Source: Paragonimus westermani
Lineage: Eukaryota > Platyhelminthes > Trematoda > Plagiorchiida > Troglotrematidae
DNA: 64,000 bases
Assembly: GCA_008508345.1 (NCBI GenBank)
Contig: QNGE01001260.1
Location: 115,892 to 179,891 of the forward strand
Direction of reading: 5' to 3'
In this document: positions 1 to 12,278 of the stretch, piece after piece
How positions within the stretch are numbered: the stretch's first letter is position 1
Layout of the letters: the number at the start of each line of letters is the position of its first letter
Notes under the pieces: model-generated
Told to the model about the DNA's origin: nothing
The model's database searches: none
What the model saw: only the letters and a program-made list of their open reading frames with translations
Program-made: the position numbers and the translations under genes

Positions 1-3000
1 AGTTCATAATGAAACGAACGTGCGTTCGCAGGCGTTAAAATATAAACTGTTAGACCCAAAGGAATGCCCAGTCGGAACTGAGCACTTGTGCTGTTTCAAC
101 AGGAATATGGCACAACCTTCTGTCATACATATTGGACGCGATAATTCGCGCAAAATATACATTCTGTATTCACGTTAAACAACTTAACATTGATATTATT
201 ACATCTCATTGTTAGAGTAAACGCCGCGTACCTCATCTTCAGCTTGCCAACCGTAACGACCATCTAATGAATAGGTCAGAGTACGTAACTAGCTTTCAGC
301 CCTTATTTTCAAACTAGTGTTTTGTCCTGAGCGGCTTTGGCTGGACGCCTGAAGTAGATACATTCTGAACATCATTTGAACTCGTCTACTACACTGATTG
401 TTCCAGAGTGACGTTTTCGCCCTTCTGATTCCGTTTCATCAGGTTATCACTATATAAAGCGAATTTATAGTTTTAACCAACATCTTTACCCAACAGCAAC
501 TGTTCCGTATGCTCGCACGGACTGGGAATAAATTATGTGATCTTCACCGCGGTCTGCCTAGGAGGGAGCGTTGGAGCAGGATCCAGAATCTTTCATGATA
601 AGATCTGGCTGTGTGGTTCCCCGGCGGTCCTAAGACTCTGTAGAAGTTCCAGAATGTCCGGAGGAAGGAGGTTCATCTGGTGAAGTAGTCCTTCTAGCAA
701 GGATCTCTAACGTGACCATTACACATCAGTTTTACTGTGAAGAACTCTTAAACAGTATGCGGGAGGATCAGCGACAGCTGAAGCCACCAACACCACATAA
801 ACGCTACAGCAGCTTATAAATTCCATTTTTGTGATTCGACTGCTCGAAATTTATGTTCAAATAGAATGTACTCAGTATCCATTCTACTCAAAATGAAGCA
901 GACAGACTACCGGGGCGCCTGTCGTCCATCTTTAGAGAAAGTGATTTTACATAACCACCTTAACTAGGTTCCTTACAATAAACCGGATAATTTCAAAGCC
1001 TAAGCGGTATTCCACCCGACCCTAAAACTGCGTTGCTTTTATCGTTATATGGATTCGGAAATCACGTAACCTGGAGAGAGCAGTTGTACATTTACTGTCC
1101 ATCAACTCCAAGTCACTAGCTTCCACATCGTATCTTACACTGGTGGCATTGGCACACAATGCGTGACATCTTGTAAACGGCGCAACCATCATGGACTCTT
1201 ACTCGTAGACTAATTAAGTAAGCACACCTGGTTAGTAAACACTTGTTTACAGTTGCCCACGCTCAGGAAAACACCCACGCATACGAATTTGTCATACGCA
1301 TTTGTTATCATTTCGAGTAATGTCGACACAAACAAAGAAACCAGGTAGCCCTAACTATTGTGTTAACTGACAGTGTAAATTGCACTCAAGAAAGTAGCTA
1401 TTTCCGTCAGTCATCGCAACCACCATAAACAAGAGGGTACGCGCCTATTTTGTTGACAACCTCTGTAGAAAAAACTGAACGCACTTGTAAGTGAACAACC
1501 TCGCTGTTTGTTTCGATTAGTTCTACTTTTGAACTGCTGGAGCAAACGTACTTATCAGAGGCTGGTGACTCAGCAAATAAACATATCCCTGATCGCAACG
1601 ATTGTTCTAACATTGTTTCTGTTGGGTTATTTGCGCAGTGGACAGAGGATAATGTTAATGTCTAAAAGGCTTTTCCCATTAGTCAGTACTTCGTTCCCCA
1701 TTTCTTAGCAATCGGGTTGTCGAACAAAACTGGTAGCTCACTAACCGACATGATATATTAATGAGATATAATTCAACTTTATTTTGTCTGGTTATAAATG
1801 TGCTAGAGATGAAAGCGAATTAACAACGAAACAGTATTGGGCTAAATCGAAAAATTAGGTAATTTCAACAGATTATTTTGGTTGAGCAGACGGAGACCTC
1901 GATTTGGCGAAAACGTACGCATTCAAACTATCCAATTATGCTTGAGACACTCAATACTGAATGGAGGTAGTCCGTTCGGCTGAGGTAAATTGAACGACAC
2001 TTATATTTGGTAACAGATCTTGGCTTCAGAGAAACCCTCTAAGTCCCTTTGGATAATCACTTACTTGGTTGTGAACAACCTTGACTTGAGCTGAGTTCGA
2101 AACAGCAACAGAAACCATATGCGCTACCGCGGTATAATCTCCTTCAACTGAAGCTGAGAAAGTTCACAACTGAAATGGGTTCTTCACGCATTTCAATATG
2201 TCATACAGTGCAGCTGTTTCTCCAAGAGACAAACTGAGTCACTGAGATTTCCAGGTTTTGTCTAAATTGTCAAATGTTCCACAACACTTACTGGTAGTAC
2301 ATTTTTACACTCACTGGTAGCGCTGGAGGATTTCAGCGTTCAATGCCTGGGAAACCTCGCCGTGACATTTCACCCCCTATATAACTTGATGGATTTCACA
2401 AGGCAGAGTAGGATGTAGTATAACGAAGTGCAGCTGTGACATTTCGAGCTTCTGACGCGGATTTGTGACTCATATTAAAGCTTAGGCCATGCAAGAACAC
2501 ATGGTTGCCGTCGCTAATGTTGAGCTAGCCAGAGTCCATATTTTTCACATTTGGGTTTCATTTAAATTGTCAAATCTGTCATTTTACTTCTTGGTAATAC
2601 ACATAATGGATTTTAAGAAATTAAAGGCCGAGTCCACGATCATTCGAAGACGACTGTTCGAATAGTTTGTCTAAATACGCAAGCGGCCACCTAGTGAGTG
2701 ACTTTCTTGACGATCTTGAAGAGAGACACCAGAGTGTATTTTAATCTTTGTCCAAGCTTGATAGCATCACATATTCATTTGTGGAATCGAAGAAAAAAAA
2801 TTCTATTCTTGTACATTTCATCCAAGTGTGGGTCGACATCCGTTTAACCAATCCTGAATGGTACCGGTAACAAACTGATGTTGCGCTACACGAGCTGGAG
2901 CAAATGTATACTTAGTGCACTAGAGATGCGTAGACTCGAAAGCCATTCCACCACTGTGATTCACAGCCAGGTGATCAGGTCAACCGTAGGAAACAAAGCA

Positions 3001-6000
3001 TTGGACGGATAACTGGAACGCCCACCCAAGGCTGCCGCAGTTGGTTGGGCTTTTGGATTTACTTTACACTAGCCGGCGACTGTGACCGGGTAGTTTTGGA
3101 ATAAATGTTGCCACAGTAAGTTCTGCAGATCGGGTCTCTGAAAATATTTGCATCAAAGCTCAAATGACACCTCCTAAAAGATCAGGTAACAGAATATGAA
3201 CACAGTCACTGGCTTGCTCATCAATATGCTCCATAAGCTCGCTTTTCCATTCAACTTCCCGATTTGAAACCATGATACATCGGACAGTTTTTCACACTCC
3301 TGTCGACCGTCGAATGTCTTCGTTAGTCAGCAATTCGAGTCAAACCGTGTTGACTTCGACGAATCAAGAGAGTTTGTACGAGTGATTGAAGTGTCATGTA
3401 GGTGACAAATGCCAATGATAGATCTTAATTGGAAATTTTAGCCGAATTCGACAGCTTCCATCAGCTAAAACTGGCAGCAACCTTATACATCCAAACTACC
3501 TGCTGTTTACCAACAACTGAAAACTGTTCCACACGTATCCCTCTCCAGGGAAGATTAGACACGCGGAGCATTACGCAAAATCGAATGCGCCTAGGTATTT
3601 ACGTATGATAACTCAATCTTACTTATCAGTACCACAGTGTTCAGCAGGGTCGCTTTATGACAGTAGTAGCTGAAACTCAAACTCCGATCATACAAGGATT
3701 AAACTACTAGCGAGGTCAAACAAGAACAAAGCTTCAGTATAGTACTCTCTTTCAAAAGAAGGCTGTAACTGGTTTCCACTTTATGTCAACCAAATCCCCT
3801 ACCACTCGTTAGTTAACAGAAAAAGTTCTTCACTAGGGAAGAATGGACATTCAGCCTAATCACACAAAAGTGTAGTGTCTGAACGAGGGCACTGGTCTTT
3901 TCACACACAATCAGTCAGTGTGGACTGAACGCTAAGGCCCGCCCTCATCATCATCGTAGACAGCAATACATCTGTGGTTCACACTAACGTTTAACTGCTA
4001 CCCGCCCGCCCTGCCTGTTATTTGGCCCAAAGTTACGTGATGAAAGAGATTGATGTGTCCCGTGTTTGCAAGACGTTTTGTTGCAATTACCGAAGTATCT
4101 GCAAAAGATTTTCAAGTGTTACATCAAACTTTGTGCAGATCACTCAAGTCATGAGTACCGTTACTGGTTAAGTCAGTCACAAATCAGAAACAACATCTGA
4201 TTCAGTCGGTCCTGGGAAACACCTACCAGATCAATGGAGGACGACAGTGCGGAAAAAATGTGCGCTGCGATCCAGTAACTGTTCGCCTGGCTGTCCGTGA
4301 AGCCTTTGAAGAGGCAGATGTCGCAAAGTTGTACCAAACGAAAACGGGAAAATGTCACGAGTCGCTGCAAACCTCGTGCTCCGTATGACGAGAACGCCGT
4401 GTGGCTGTCGACCACAGATCGTTTGATGCAAGCAGAAGGTTTCAAAAAGTGTTAAAACATGATGTATAGCGTGCGGCTACGATGCCGACACAAAATATGT
4501 AAACTTACTCTGACAGGCTGTAAACCTCCGACGATAAAGATAGCAAATATGTCAGAGGCCCTGCGCAACAGATCAAAAAATATCTTCGTAAACACTTTTT
4601 ATAAAGGATAAACCGCTGGGAGCGTCTTATCGGGAGCAGAGGGGAGTATTGTGAAGAAAACAACCCAAATTAACGTGTAGTTAGAGAATTAGTTTTTATT
4701 TTCAAAATTTCATATATTTACTGCATGATCATCATATTTCACTTCGTGAAATGTGAGCACAAATGTCCATGTGGTTTGATGTGTATCGTTCCTATGTATA
4801 TGCTCGTACAACAGAGCTACACCTCAAGAGCAAAACGAAAGATAACACTAAGCACTTTCGAGGTTCCGAGACCATCTTCATCAGACATTCCGGTAACCTA
4901 TTTGTAGAAGCCTGCGGAATGAATATCTCGCGGCACTCAGCGATTCACACGGACTACTAAATAAACGGCTCAACTGCAACTACAAATAAATAACGGCTTC
5001 TTGTGGTGTCACAAAGCAGTCCACTGAGATTATACACTGAAGTAACATAAGAGACGCACAGGTGGCGCCGTAATTCGCATTAGAATGGAGTCATTCGCGT
5101 ACTCTTTTTTAAGTGATGCGTTGTAAGAGCGAATAAAAGTGATCGATTTAGTAAGCAGTAAAAAATAGAACAATTTGTGAAGTCTGACAGGACAAGAATC
5201 AACCACAATTTGGACTTCGTATAAGATTTGTATTGTAAACATATAAACTTACACAAAACCAAAGCACTGAGGTTCACGATTCAAATGAGTTAGGTTGACA
5301 CTGCTAACCATCAATAAAAGTCTGCTGAACAAGGATCAGCTTCGATCTGTTACTGCTAATCGGAAGCAACTTAAAACCTGAGAACAGCAACCACCTACAA
5401 ATGTTTTCTCATATTTACAGGGTTCATGTAATTATGAAACCCAATCGTTGAAGGTGCTCCTTCGGAGCCAGCACACAGCACCCTTCCAGTCTGTCAAGTG
5501 GGGTACCGGTTGCTGAAAACGTTTACAGGTAGAAGAAATATTTTTGCAATCACTCTGGATGAAACACGATTTGATAAGCCATATAATATAGCAAGTATAC
5601 GTTACGTAAGCACGCGCATAACTTTCTTAAAAGTTATAACAGGTGTTCAGCTGAGGTAGCATCATAAGAAAGTTGCCGAGTAATTCAGTATAAGATCTCA
5701 CGATTGTTCGGAAATACTGATTGAGACAAATTCTGAATAACTTTATTCTCCAACCCACCTATTGGTGGCATACCCCCAGGAGTTTACCTACTAGATGTAG
5801 TGAGCAAAATTACCTCATGAAGACCAGAATCTTACAAATATTCCCGACGTCCCTGAATTCAGCACATCAAACTTGCTCACAACGCATCTGTCGCTAAGTA
5901 AGAACAAAGCGTGCCTATGTGTACTACGGATATCCTCGTTGAAACTTGATTTTTCTTGCGGTAATTTAGTCCAAAATCCCCTTAGCTTAGCCAGTGGCCA

Positions 6001-7147
6001 TCGTTCTTGAATCGCCCACTGAGTTGTTTATCTTGACCATTACCGTTATGGGTTTCCCATCATTCCAGCTAACATCACTTATCAAGTACAATCACACGGA
6101 ACCAGTGAACACTCATTAATCTAGCTTTGTGTAGCAAGTCGCTCGCTTGAAGTGTTGGCCCCCGATACAACGTGTCACAGTGTCCATTTGCAGTCAGGTG
6201 ACTCATTTGTAAGCAGAAGTCCGTAGTCGACATGCCTGTTTCTCTGTTCGGCTGTGAACAACAAGGCAACCTAAGTGGGTGTTTGTAAGTTTTAAAATAC
6301 AGATGGAATTCTTTCGTTTTATGGCTTTTGTCTAAACGGAATGGTCCAGATGCTAAACAATATAGTTAATGGATAAAGAACGAGATTTACAGGTTAACAG
6401 TAATCGGAGAGGCCAGTTCACAAAGAGATTTCTTGTAAATAGGTCCCAACATTATACGTGGTAGGGATTTGTGATAATAAATTCAGAAGCAAAGCCGGTG
6501 TTTTAGCTGCAACCTCCTTCTTTCATAGCCGGGTAAGGTCAACGTTAAGGAGAGGATCGTGTCCAGTGAGTCCGTGCAGCGGACCAAAAACGTAGTAATG
6601 AGTATAAAAACCCTGGCCCAGAGTTACTCTTGACATTTTCTGTGACACGAAACTAAACCAATTTCCACTGTATTGCGACAGCCACCATTCTTGCAGTCAT
6701 CCCAGAAGACAAAAACTGTTCGGCCTATGTTTGCACACTAATAAACCGGAACACAAAATTTAAAAGAAGCCGATTTACCTGTCGAACTTATTACTAAGAT
6801 ATCACTTCCCATATTATATCCAGGAAACAATTGTAAATATGAAATCAATTACAATGCCTCCTGACTAAAATAGCCGAATTACATGAGCTCATTATTAGAT
6901 AATAAATTTGCTGAACTCAACCTAGTACAATTCATAGTGCGCCGCTCCCGGACACTGGTTTGCACCTAGTTTTCTGACCTAAAAATCTTATTTATTCTTA
7001 CCTCAGTCTACTGGACGAAAATCTGAGGGACAGGACACTAGAAACACTGGAGTCTTAGGTTGGATGAAGTTTTCCACCGAGACTCATAGCGAACTCGGCC
7101 AGGCCTTGTTTACTTATTTGTGATGTTCTTTTCTTCTTTGAATCTAG
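1..7147. other. No supported gene, 5' flank of the window
   Basis: I see no exon that I can defend here. The open frames are all short (under about 95 codons), lack paired splice sites, and show no family motif. One dispersed-repeat match (3945-4002) is listed separately. If the plus-strand exon at 7148 belongs to a larger gene, much of this stretch would be its last intron. Confidence 0.5.
3945..4002 (+). repeat. Dispersed repeat fragment shared with 62886-62930
   Basis: The run that starts with three CAT-type triplets and continues AGACAGCAATACATC recurs at 62886-62930 with about 40 of 44 bases identical in the shared core. Both copies sit directly after a CAT/CAG-rich triplet stretch. This looks like two copies of one dispersed repeat carrying a simple-repeat head. 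I cannot name the family. Confidence 0.55.
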
Positions 7148-7568
7148 ATCGGATTCGCAACTATCTCTCACGCCCCAATCAATGCGACATCTTTCCAAAC
7201 ATTTCGACGAAGCACTACAGAATCAAATCAACTCGGGGCAAAGGAGTGTCGGACAGCTAAGTCGCATCATTTGCATGCCACCTTTGGCAGATTCTGCAGT
7301 CTATTCGTCAACTTCCAGAAACACTGAATTCCAACATGAATCCGTCAGAACAGAGTTGAACAGCCGAACCGAGTCTTCAAAACCGCAGGAGGAAAATCTT
7401 CTTCCACTACTACAACATCTTTTCTATTTCTTTCTCGCTGGATTCTGCGTTTTTAAGCTGACTGGCTGGCTCCAGATCAGGCCCACATTTGGCCAATCGG
7501 TCGAAGAACGGAATTTCCTAATTCGAATTTTGTCTACAGTTTGTGGCTGGATATTTTCGCTTAATTAG
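7148..7568 (+). CDS. Terminal exon of an unidentified protein with a C-terminal membrane segment
   Basis: The reading frame runs 140 codons from a good acceptor (pyrimidine-rich TTTTCTTCTTTGAATCTAG, then ATCGG) to TAG. It begins with one base that completes a codon from an upstream exon, followed by TCG GAT TCG. The first in-frame Met is at 7182, but the frame is open back to the acceptor, so I treat this as a last exon rather than a whole gene. The N-terminal part is polar and Ser/Gln/Arg-rich. Near the C terminus is a hydrophobic stretch with LFYFFLAGFCVFKL at its core, then a basic/polar segment and a second weaker hydrophobic end (LIRILSTVCGWIFSLN). This would fit a tail-anchored or two-pass membrane protein. 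I do not recognise the family. No upstream exon was found within the window. Confidence 0.5.
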
Positions 7569-10399
7569 TCAACTGTATGAATCACTTCCATAGTGAGCTC
7601 ACAACTAACCTCGAATAACTCAGTCTGTCGATATTGAACCGTGACCTACAACTAGTTAACTGATTTCTAGATTTAATCGATTCCGTTCTATTTCTTGTCA
7701 TCTGTGAATACGGTTCAGAATCAACAGACATTTCTTATGCAGAGCACTGTCAGTTTCCTATGTCCACCCTCTCTATCATTATAAACTTCTGTAGATTATA
7801 CTTATTTCTGAATAACATTTGTGTTTCATGAGAGAACGTTTATTCCCACTATTTCGGAAAACATTATCCGCAACCTCCTTTGAGATGCAGATATTTAAAC
7901 GATCTTTTTCAGCATTGTCTTATTTCGAAGTATGTGCATTGAATTTCGTTCATTTTTTTGGTGAACCTGAGTGGTTTTTAGTGCCCAATAGTAGACTGTT
8001 CTTGCTCACCTACTAGATGCCGTGACGAGTGTAAAACAAAGTTGTTCCATACACTATCTTCTTCTTCACAGCTTAGGTTTGCTTACTGGATCTCTATAAG
8101 AAAAATGAGCGAGGCGGGCTCAGCCGAGAAGACTTGAACAGTAATGATTGATGCAAGATTGACTGGAGTCAGAGCGACCCAACCATGCAAATCCGTGTGA
8201 CAACGAGAAGAATAAATCAAATTAGAATGTAGTCTCGGTAGATTAATTGAAAACCAGGCAAGATCTCCATACCTCTCGATATCCGCTCTCAAAACAACAG
8301 TTCATGTCTGGCTAGCCCATATTTGTTTAAAACAGACGAAGAGTTGGACTGTGGTACGCAGCCTCAGCTCCTAATACAATGCGTCCGACCTGTAAACTCC
8401 TCACATGGTAGTCAGTTGTATCATAGTTAGCTACTTGATAGTAGCTTACTGACATGAGGCACATTTTTCGCCATTCTGTGTGCCGCCTGTTCAAGTAAGC
8501 CATTCGCTGTTTATGTGCGAGCTCATTTACATCGACTTCAGCGTCACTGAGGAGAACGGCAGAGTAGAACGTTCCGGCCAAACACTTTTGCTAAGTTCGG
8601 AGGAGCAATGTTTACACGGCGGTGGCTGGATCGTGTTCGCACCACCGTGACTCCAATTTTCGGAGAGCGATAACACCGAATGCTACACAAAAATCGCGCG
8701 AAAAATGGCGCGAGACGGTTGATAAGCCGACAAAATCGTGTCGACCGAAGTGGCCAATTTTTCCGGTTTGGTACCTACGACTCATTGAACTCAATAGACT
8801 CTTCATTTGGTCACCACACAAGCACTAGGAAGGTCGCAGCCAAAAATCACTAAATATATGGCGTTGGATTGCGGTATCTTGTTGTGAATAACCTCACACG
8901 ACAACGGGATTGAACTTGTCCTACCAACCAGTTATGCTTGTTGTTGGGTGTATTTGGCCTGAAGTCGGTACACTGGTGTCCGCCACTTCGAATATATGAT
9001 GAATTAACAAAGTGAACTTTAGTAGCACGCAGTGAACCGCACAACGCAGTTAGTTTCTTAGGGTAATGAACCACGAAAACTAGACTAACAAAGAAAAATG
9101 TGTTTCACGTTTAGAACGTAGAAACATTTTTAGTCTTGCCTACGATGTCCAGTATTTTATTTCACCTTCACTTCAAGTCAACAACCATCTTATACTGAAC
9201 TCTTTAACGACCACTTCTCAAAGATTAAAGTCATGCGTTTCCTTAGTTTGTCTTACCTATCTGCACACTTCACAACACCTTCCGCGTGGTCTAATGAAGC
9301 TTTTCATAATGCGTCTAGAACGGTGTGGGAAACTGAAATATTCGCTACTATTACACAATATTACTATACAATACGACACCTGTCAAGCTTATTCTATTTC
9401 AATCAAGTTTGGGAGGGGTGCAGAACGCAGGCGGACAGGAAAAGTAAACATTATCGAGATGGCAGAGCAAACCGAAGGATATCCACGAGATTGCGGTTAG
9501 GTGTCTGGTTGTGATGAATCACTCACGACTTATGTAACCTTTGTAGATTGGTGGTTACAGCTAGAGTCATCTTGACTACCACTGATATTTAAACCTCCAC
9601 AACTGTTTATTGTATTTATAGGATCCACTAATTTCAGCAATTTTCGCTGATGTGATGATACCTAGAAAGCTGGTTCAGGTCACTCAGTCGGGTTGTACGG
9701 TACAGTGTGTTAAATGCAGAACTTCTTTAGAATCGGTAAGTAGTCAAAACGATCATCTGCCGCTTTGTGTTGCCTTATAACCCGTAGTATTTCATTTTAC
9801 CACAAACTAGTGTTCAGGTTGAATATTTAGATGGAAATAACCTGTACCACTCTTATCCATTCCAACCGAAGATACGGTGTTGGGCTGAAACAAGTGACTT
9901 CACTGAACCGACTAAACACAATGTGTACGAAAATGTGGTCGGCAGCTTGCGTATAATTAGTCGGTAACGCTTATCGTGTAATTGTTAGTGTGATTGTTAT
10001 TACGGCTTCCTCGCGTTCACGAATGGCACGCGGCTTATGGAAAAAATTCATGCGAGCAAAATCCGAGTACGCTGTTTCTTCACGCGTTGACCAGGCGAAC
10101 AGCTAGTGGCATTGCGATAGCTGTGAGCATTGTAAAACTGGTAACATCCCAAATCCCTAAAATTTACTCAATGATTAAAACTCGAAAGATGCTTGAAGCA
10201 AGTTAAGAATGATATCAATACACGGGTCATCGAGATATGGGCTAAGAACGTTAGTTTTTTCAGTCTGTTTTATACCAGAGATGTCTACTAATTCTATTTC
10301 CAACACAGGATATAATGAATTCTTCTCCGTTTGTACGTGAAAACCACTGTTCAGTATCTTATAAGGAAAATGCGAGTTCAGTCATATCAGCTCATTCAA
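7569..10399. other. No supported gene
   Basis: Probably the 3' flank of the exon ending at 7568. A minus-strand open stretch at about 8327-8821 looks coding-like in composition and continues in broken frames, but I could match it to no family. I therefore leave it unannotated. Nothing else stands out. Confidence 0.4.
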
Positions 10400-11325
10400 A
10401 CTGCGTCAGTCATTAAATATTTCACCAATTTTTTCGTTAGTCACTTAAAGCTGAATAGATTCTTCTGTTGTTATTGTTAAAGTCATACGAGAGAACTCAG
10501 ACAGGTTATTCCTCCAAAAAGTGGCCCCTTTGTGGAATTTAAGTTGAAACGAGTAATGACCCGTAAACCAGCCGTGAAACCGAAGCTTGTGGAGATGAGT
10601 ACTGCTCTGCATGGGACACAGCAACTTTAGTTATACCCTATTTTAGACAGTGTAGCGACCCGATTTGTTTCTTGCTAACTTTGTTAGAGCTACGATTGGC
10701 ATTCGTACTCTTTTTGTTTACAACTTTCGTATGTGCTTGAACGTTTGTTTGAACGAGTATCGACACCGACAAGTACCCCGCACACTCGAACGTACGTCTC
10801 CGCTGTGTGCTGACTTGTCGTTTGACTGTGTTAACGTTTCGTCTTGTTATTCGCTCGCTCTCACGTCGACTTTGCGTGAGGACAATATACTCCTTGTTTA
10901 CTTGTTGCGTTGTTTGTAACCGGCCGGCTTTGGTTTATTTGATTCTACAATAGTGACAACTAAGCACACAAATATCTCCAGAAAAACAAAAGTCACTGAA
11001 CAGGTGTGGCAAGGTTCGTTCCCAGTAGGTCTTTTAGCCGGTGCGCAAGGTGGTCACCGGTAGTCGTTTCCTTAGCTTCGGGGATGAACGACGTAAGTTT
11101 CCATCGATCTCTTTGTGGACTTGACAAATCATGGCACGGAACTGGAAGATAAGAATGAGTTCCGATAGATTGATCACATGCAGTTCACCAACTGCTCTTT
11201 CATGTCCATGGAAAAAATCCACCAGTTAATTCATGAACTGCGTCAGTGCAATGGGATTATGCAGCTTCATTTAATGAAACAGTTTTCAACTGCATTTATC
11301 GACAAACTAAACACATCAGATTCCG
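10400..11325. repeat. 926-bp duplicated segment, copy 1
   Basis: This segment is repeated at 11327-12252 with a constant offset of 927 bases, and the two copies are separated only by the single N at 11326. The copies are identical over the first roughly 650 bases. I see only five substitutions, all in the last 270 bases (for example GTCACCGG against GTCACAGG, GGGATGAA against GGGATAAA). A tandem duplication broken exactly at an assembly N, with a few SNP-like differences, is most simply two allelic contig ends placed in series. Confidence 0.85.
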
Positions 11326-11326
11326 N
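11326..11326. other. Assembly gap (single N)
   Basis: A lone N sits exactly at the junction of the two 926-bp copies. Its position supports a scaffolding join between overlapping contig ends rather than a base-calling ambiguity. Confidence 0.9.
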
Positions 11327-12252
11327 ACTGCGTCAGTCATTAAATATTTCACCAATTTTTTCGTTAGTCACTTAAAGCTGAATAGATTCTTCTGTTGTTA
11401 TTGTTAAAGTCATACGAGAGAACTCAGACAGGTTATTCCTCCAAAAAGTGGCCCCTTTGTGGAATTTAAGTTGAAACGAGTAATGACCCGTAAACCAGCC
11501 GTGAAACCGAAGCTTGTGGAGATGAGTACTGCTCTGCATGGGACACAGCAACTTTAGTTATACCCTATTTTAGACAGTGTAGCGACCCGATTTGTTTCTT
11601 GCTAACTTTGTTAGAGCTACGATTGGCATTCGTACTCTTTTTGTTTACAACTTTCGTATGTGCTTGAACGTTTGTTTGAACGAGTATCGACACCGACAAG
11701 TACCCCGCACACTCGAACGTACGTCTCCGCTGTGTGCTGACTTGTCGTTTGACTGTGTTAACGTTTCGTCTTGTTATTCGCTCGCTCTCACGTCGACTTT
11801 GCGTGAGGACAATATACTCCTTGTTTACTTGTTGCGTTGTTTGTAACCGGCCGGCTTTGGTTTATTTGATTCTACAATAGTGACAACTAAGCACACAAAT
11901 ATCTCCAGAAAAACAAAAGTCACTGAACAGGTGTGGCAAGGTTCGTTCCCAGTAGGTCTTTTAGCCGGTGCGCAAGGTGGTCACAGGTAGTCGTTTCCTT
12001 AGCTTCGGGGATAAACGACGTAAGTTTCCATCGATCTATTTGTGGACTTGACAAATCATGGCACGGAACTGGAAAATAAGAATTAGTTCCGATAGATTGA
12101 TCACATGCAGTTCACCAACTGCTCTTTCATGTCCATGGAAAAAATCCACCAGTTAATTCATGAACTGCGTCAGTGCAATGGGATTATGCAGCTTCATTTA
12201 ATGAAACAGTTTTCAACTGCATTTATCGACAAACTAAACACATCAGATTCCG
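11327..12252. repeat. 926-bp duplicated segment, copy 2
   Basis: Second copy of the segment at 10400-11325. It continues without interruption into unique sequence at 12253, while copy 1 is continuous with unique sequence on its left. Collapsing the two would give one uninterrupted locus, as expected if only one copy exists in the genome. Confidence 0.85.
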
Positions 12253-12278
12253 TTCAGTTTAGCCGACGCGATTTTTAA
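12105..12278 (+). CDS. Small candidate terminal exon or short ORF, hypothetical
   Basis: A 57-codon frame starts ATG CAG and ends TAA. A plausible acceptor (ATCACATGCAG) ends at 12110, so translation could also enter at 12111 as a last exon. The residues are Met-, His- and Gln-rich with helix-like spacing (MEKIHQLIHELRQCNG, then MKQFSTAFIDKL), and there is no low-complexity bias. In the left copy of the duplication (from 11178) the same frame is cut by the N at 11326, so only this copy shows the full end. No family is recognised and no partner exon was found. Chance openness cannot be excluded at this length. Confidence 0.3.
   Translation: MQFTNCSFMSMEKIHQLIHELRQCNGIMQLHLMKQFSTAFIDKLNTSDSVQFSRRDF

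Noticed and set aside
8327..8821. Open minus-strand frames that look like part of a retroelement polyprotein
   Set aside because: No catalytic or family motif was found, and the frames are short and broken.
10665..11846. Two identical 84-codon frames 927 bases apart
   Set aside because: They are the same sequence seen twice because of the haplotype duplication. The frame itself has no splice context or motif.
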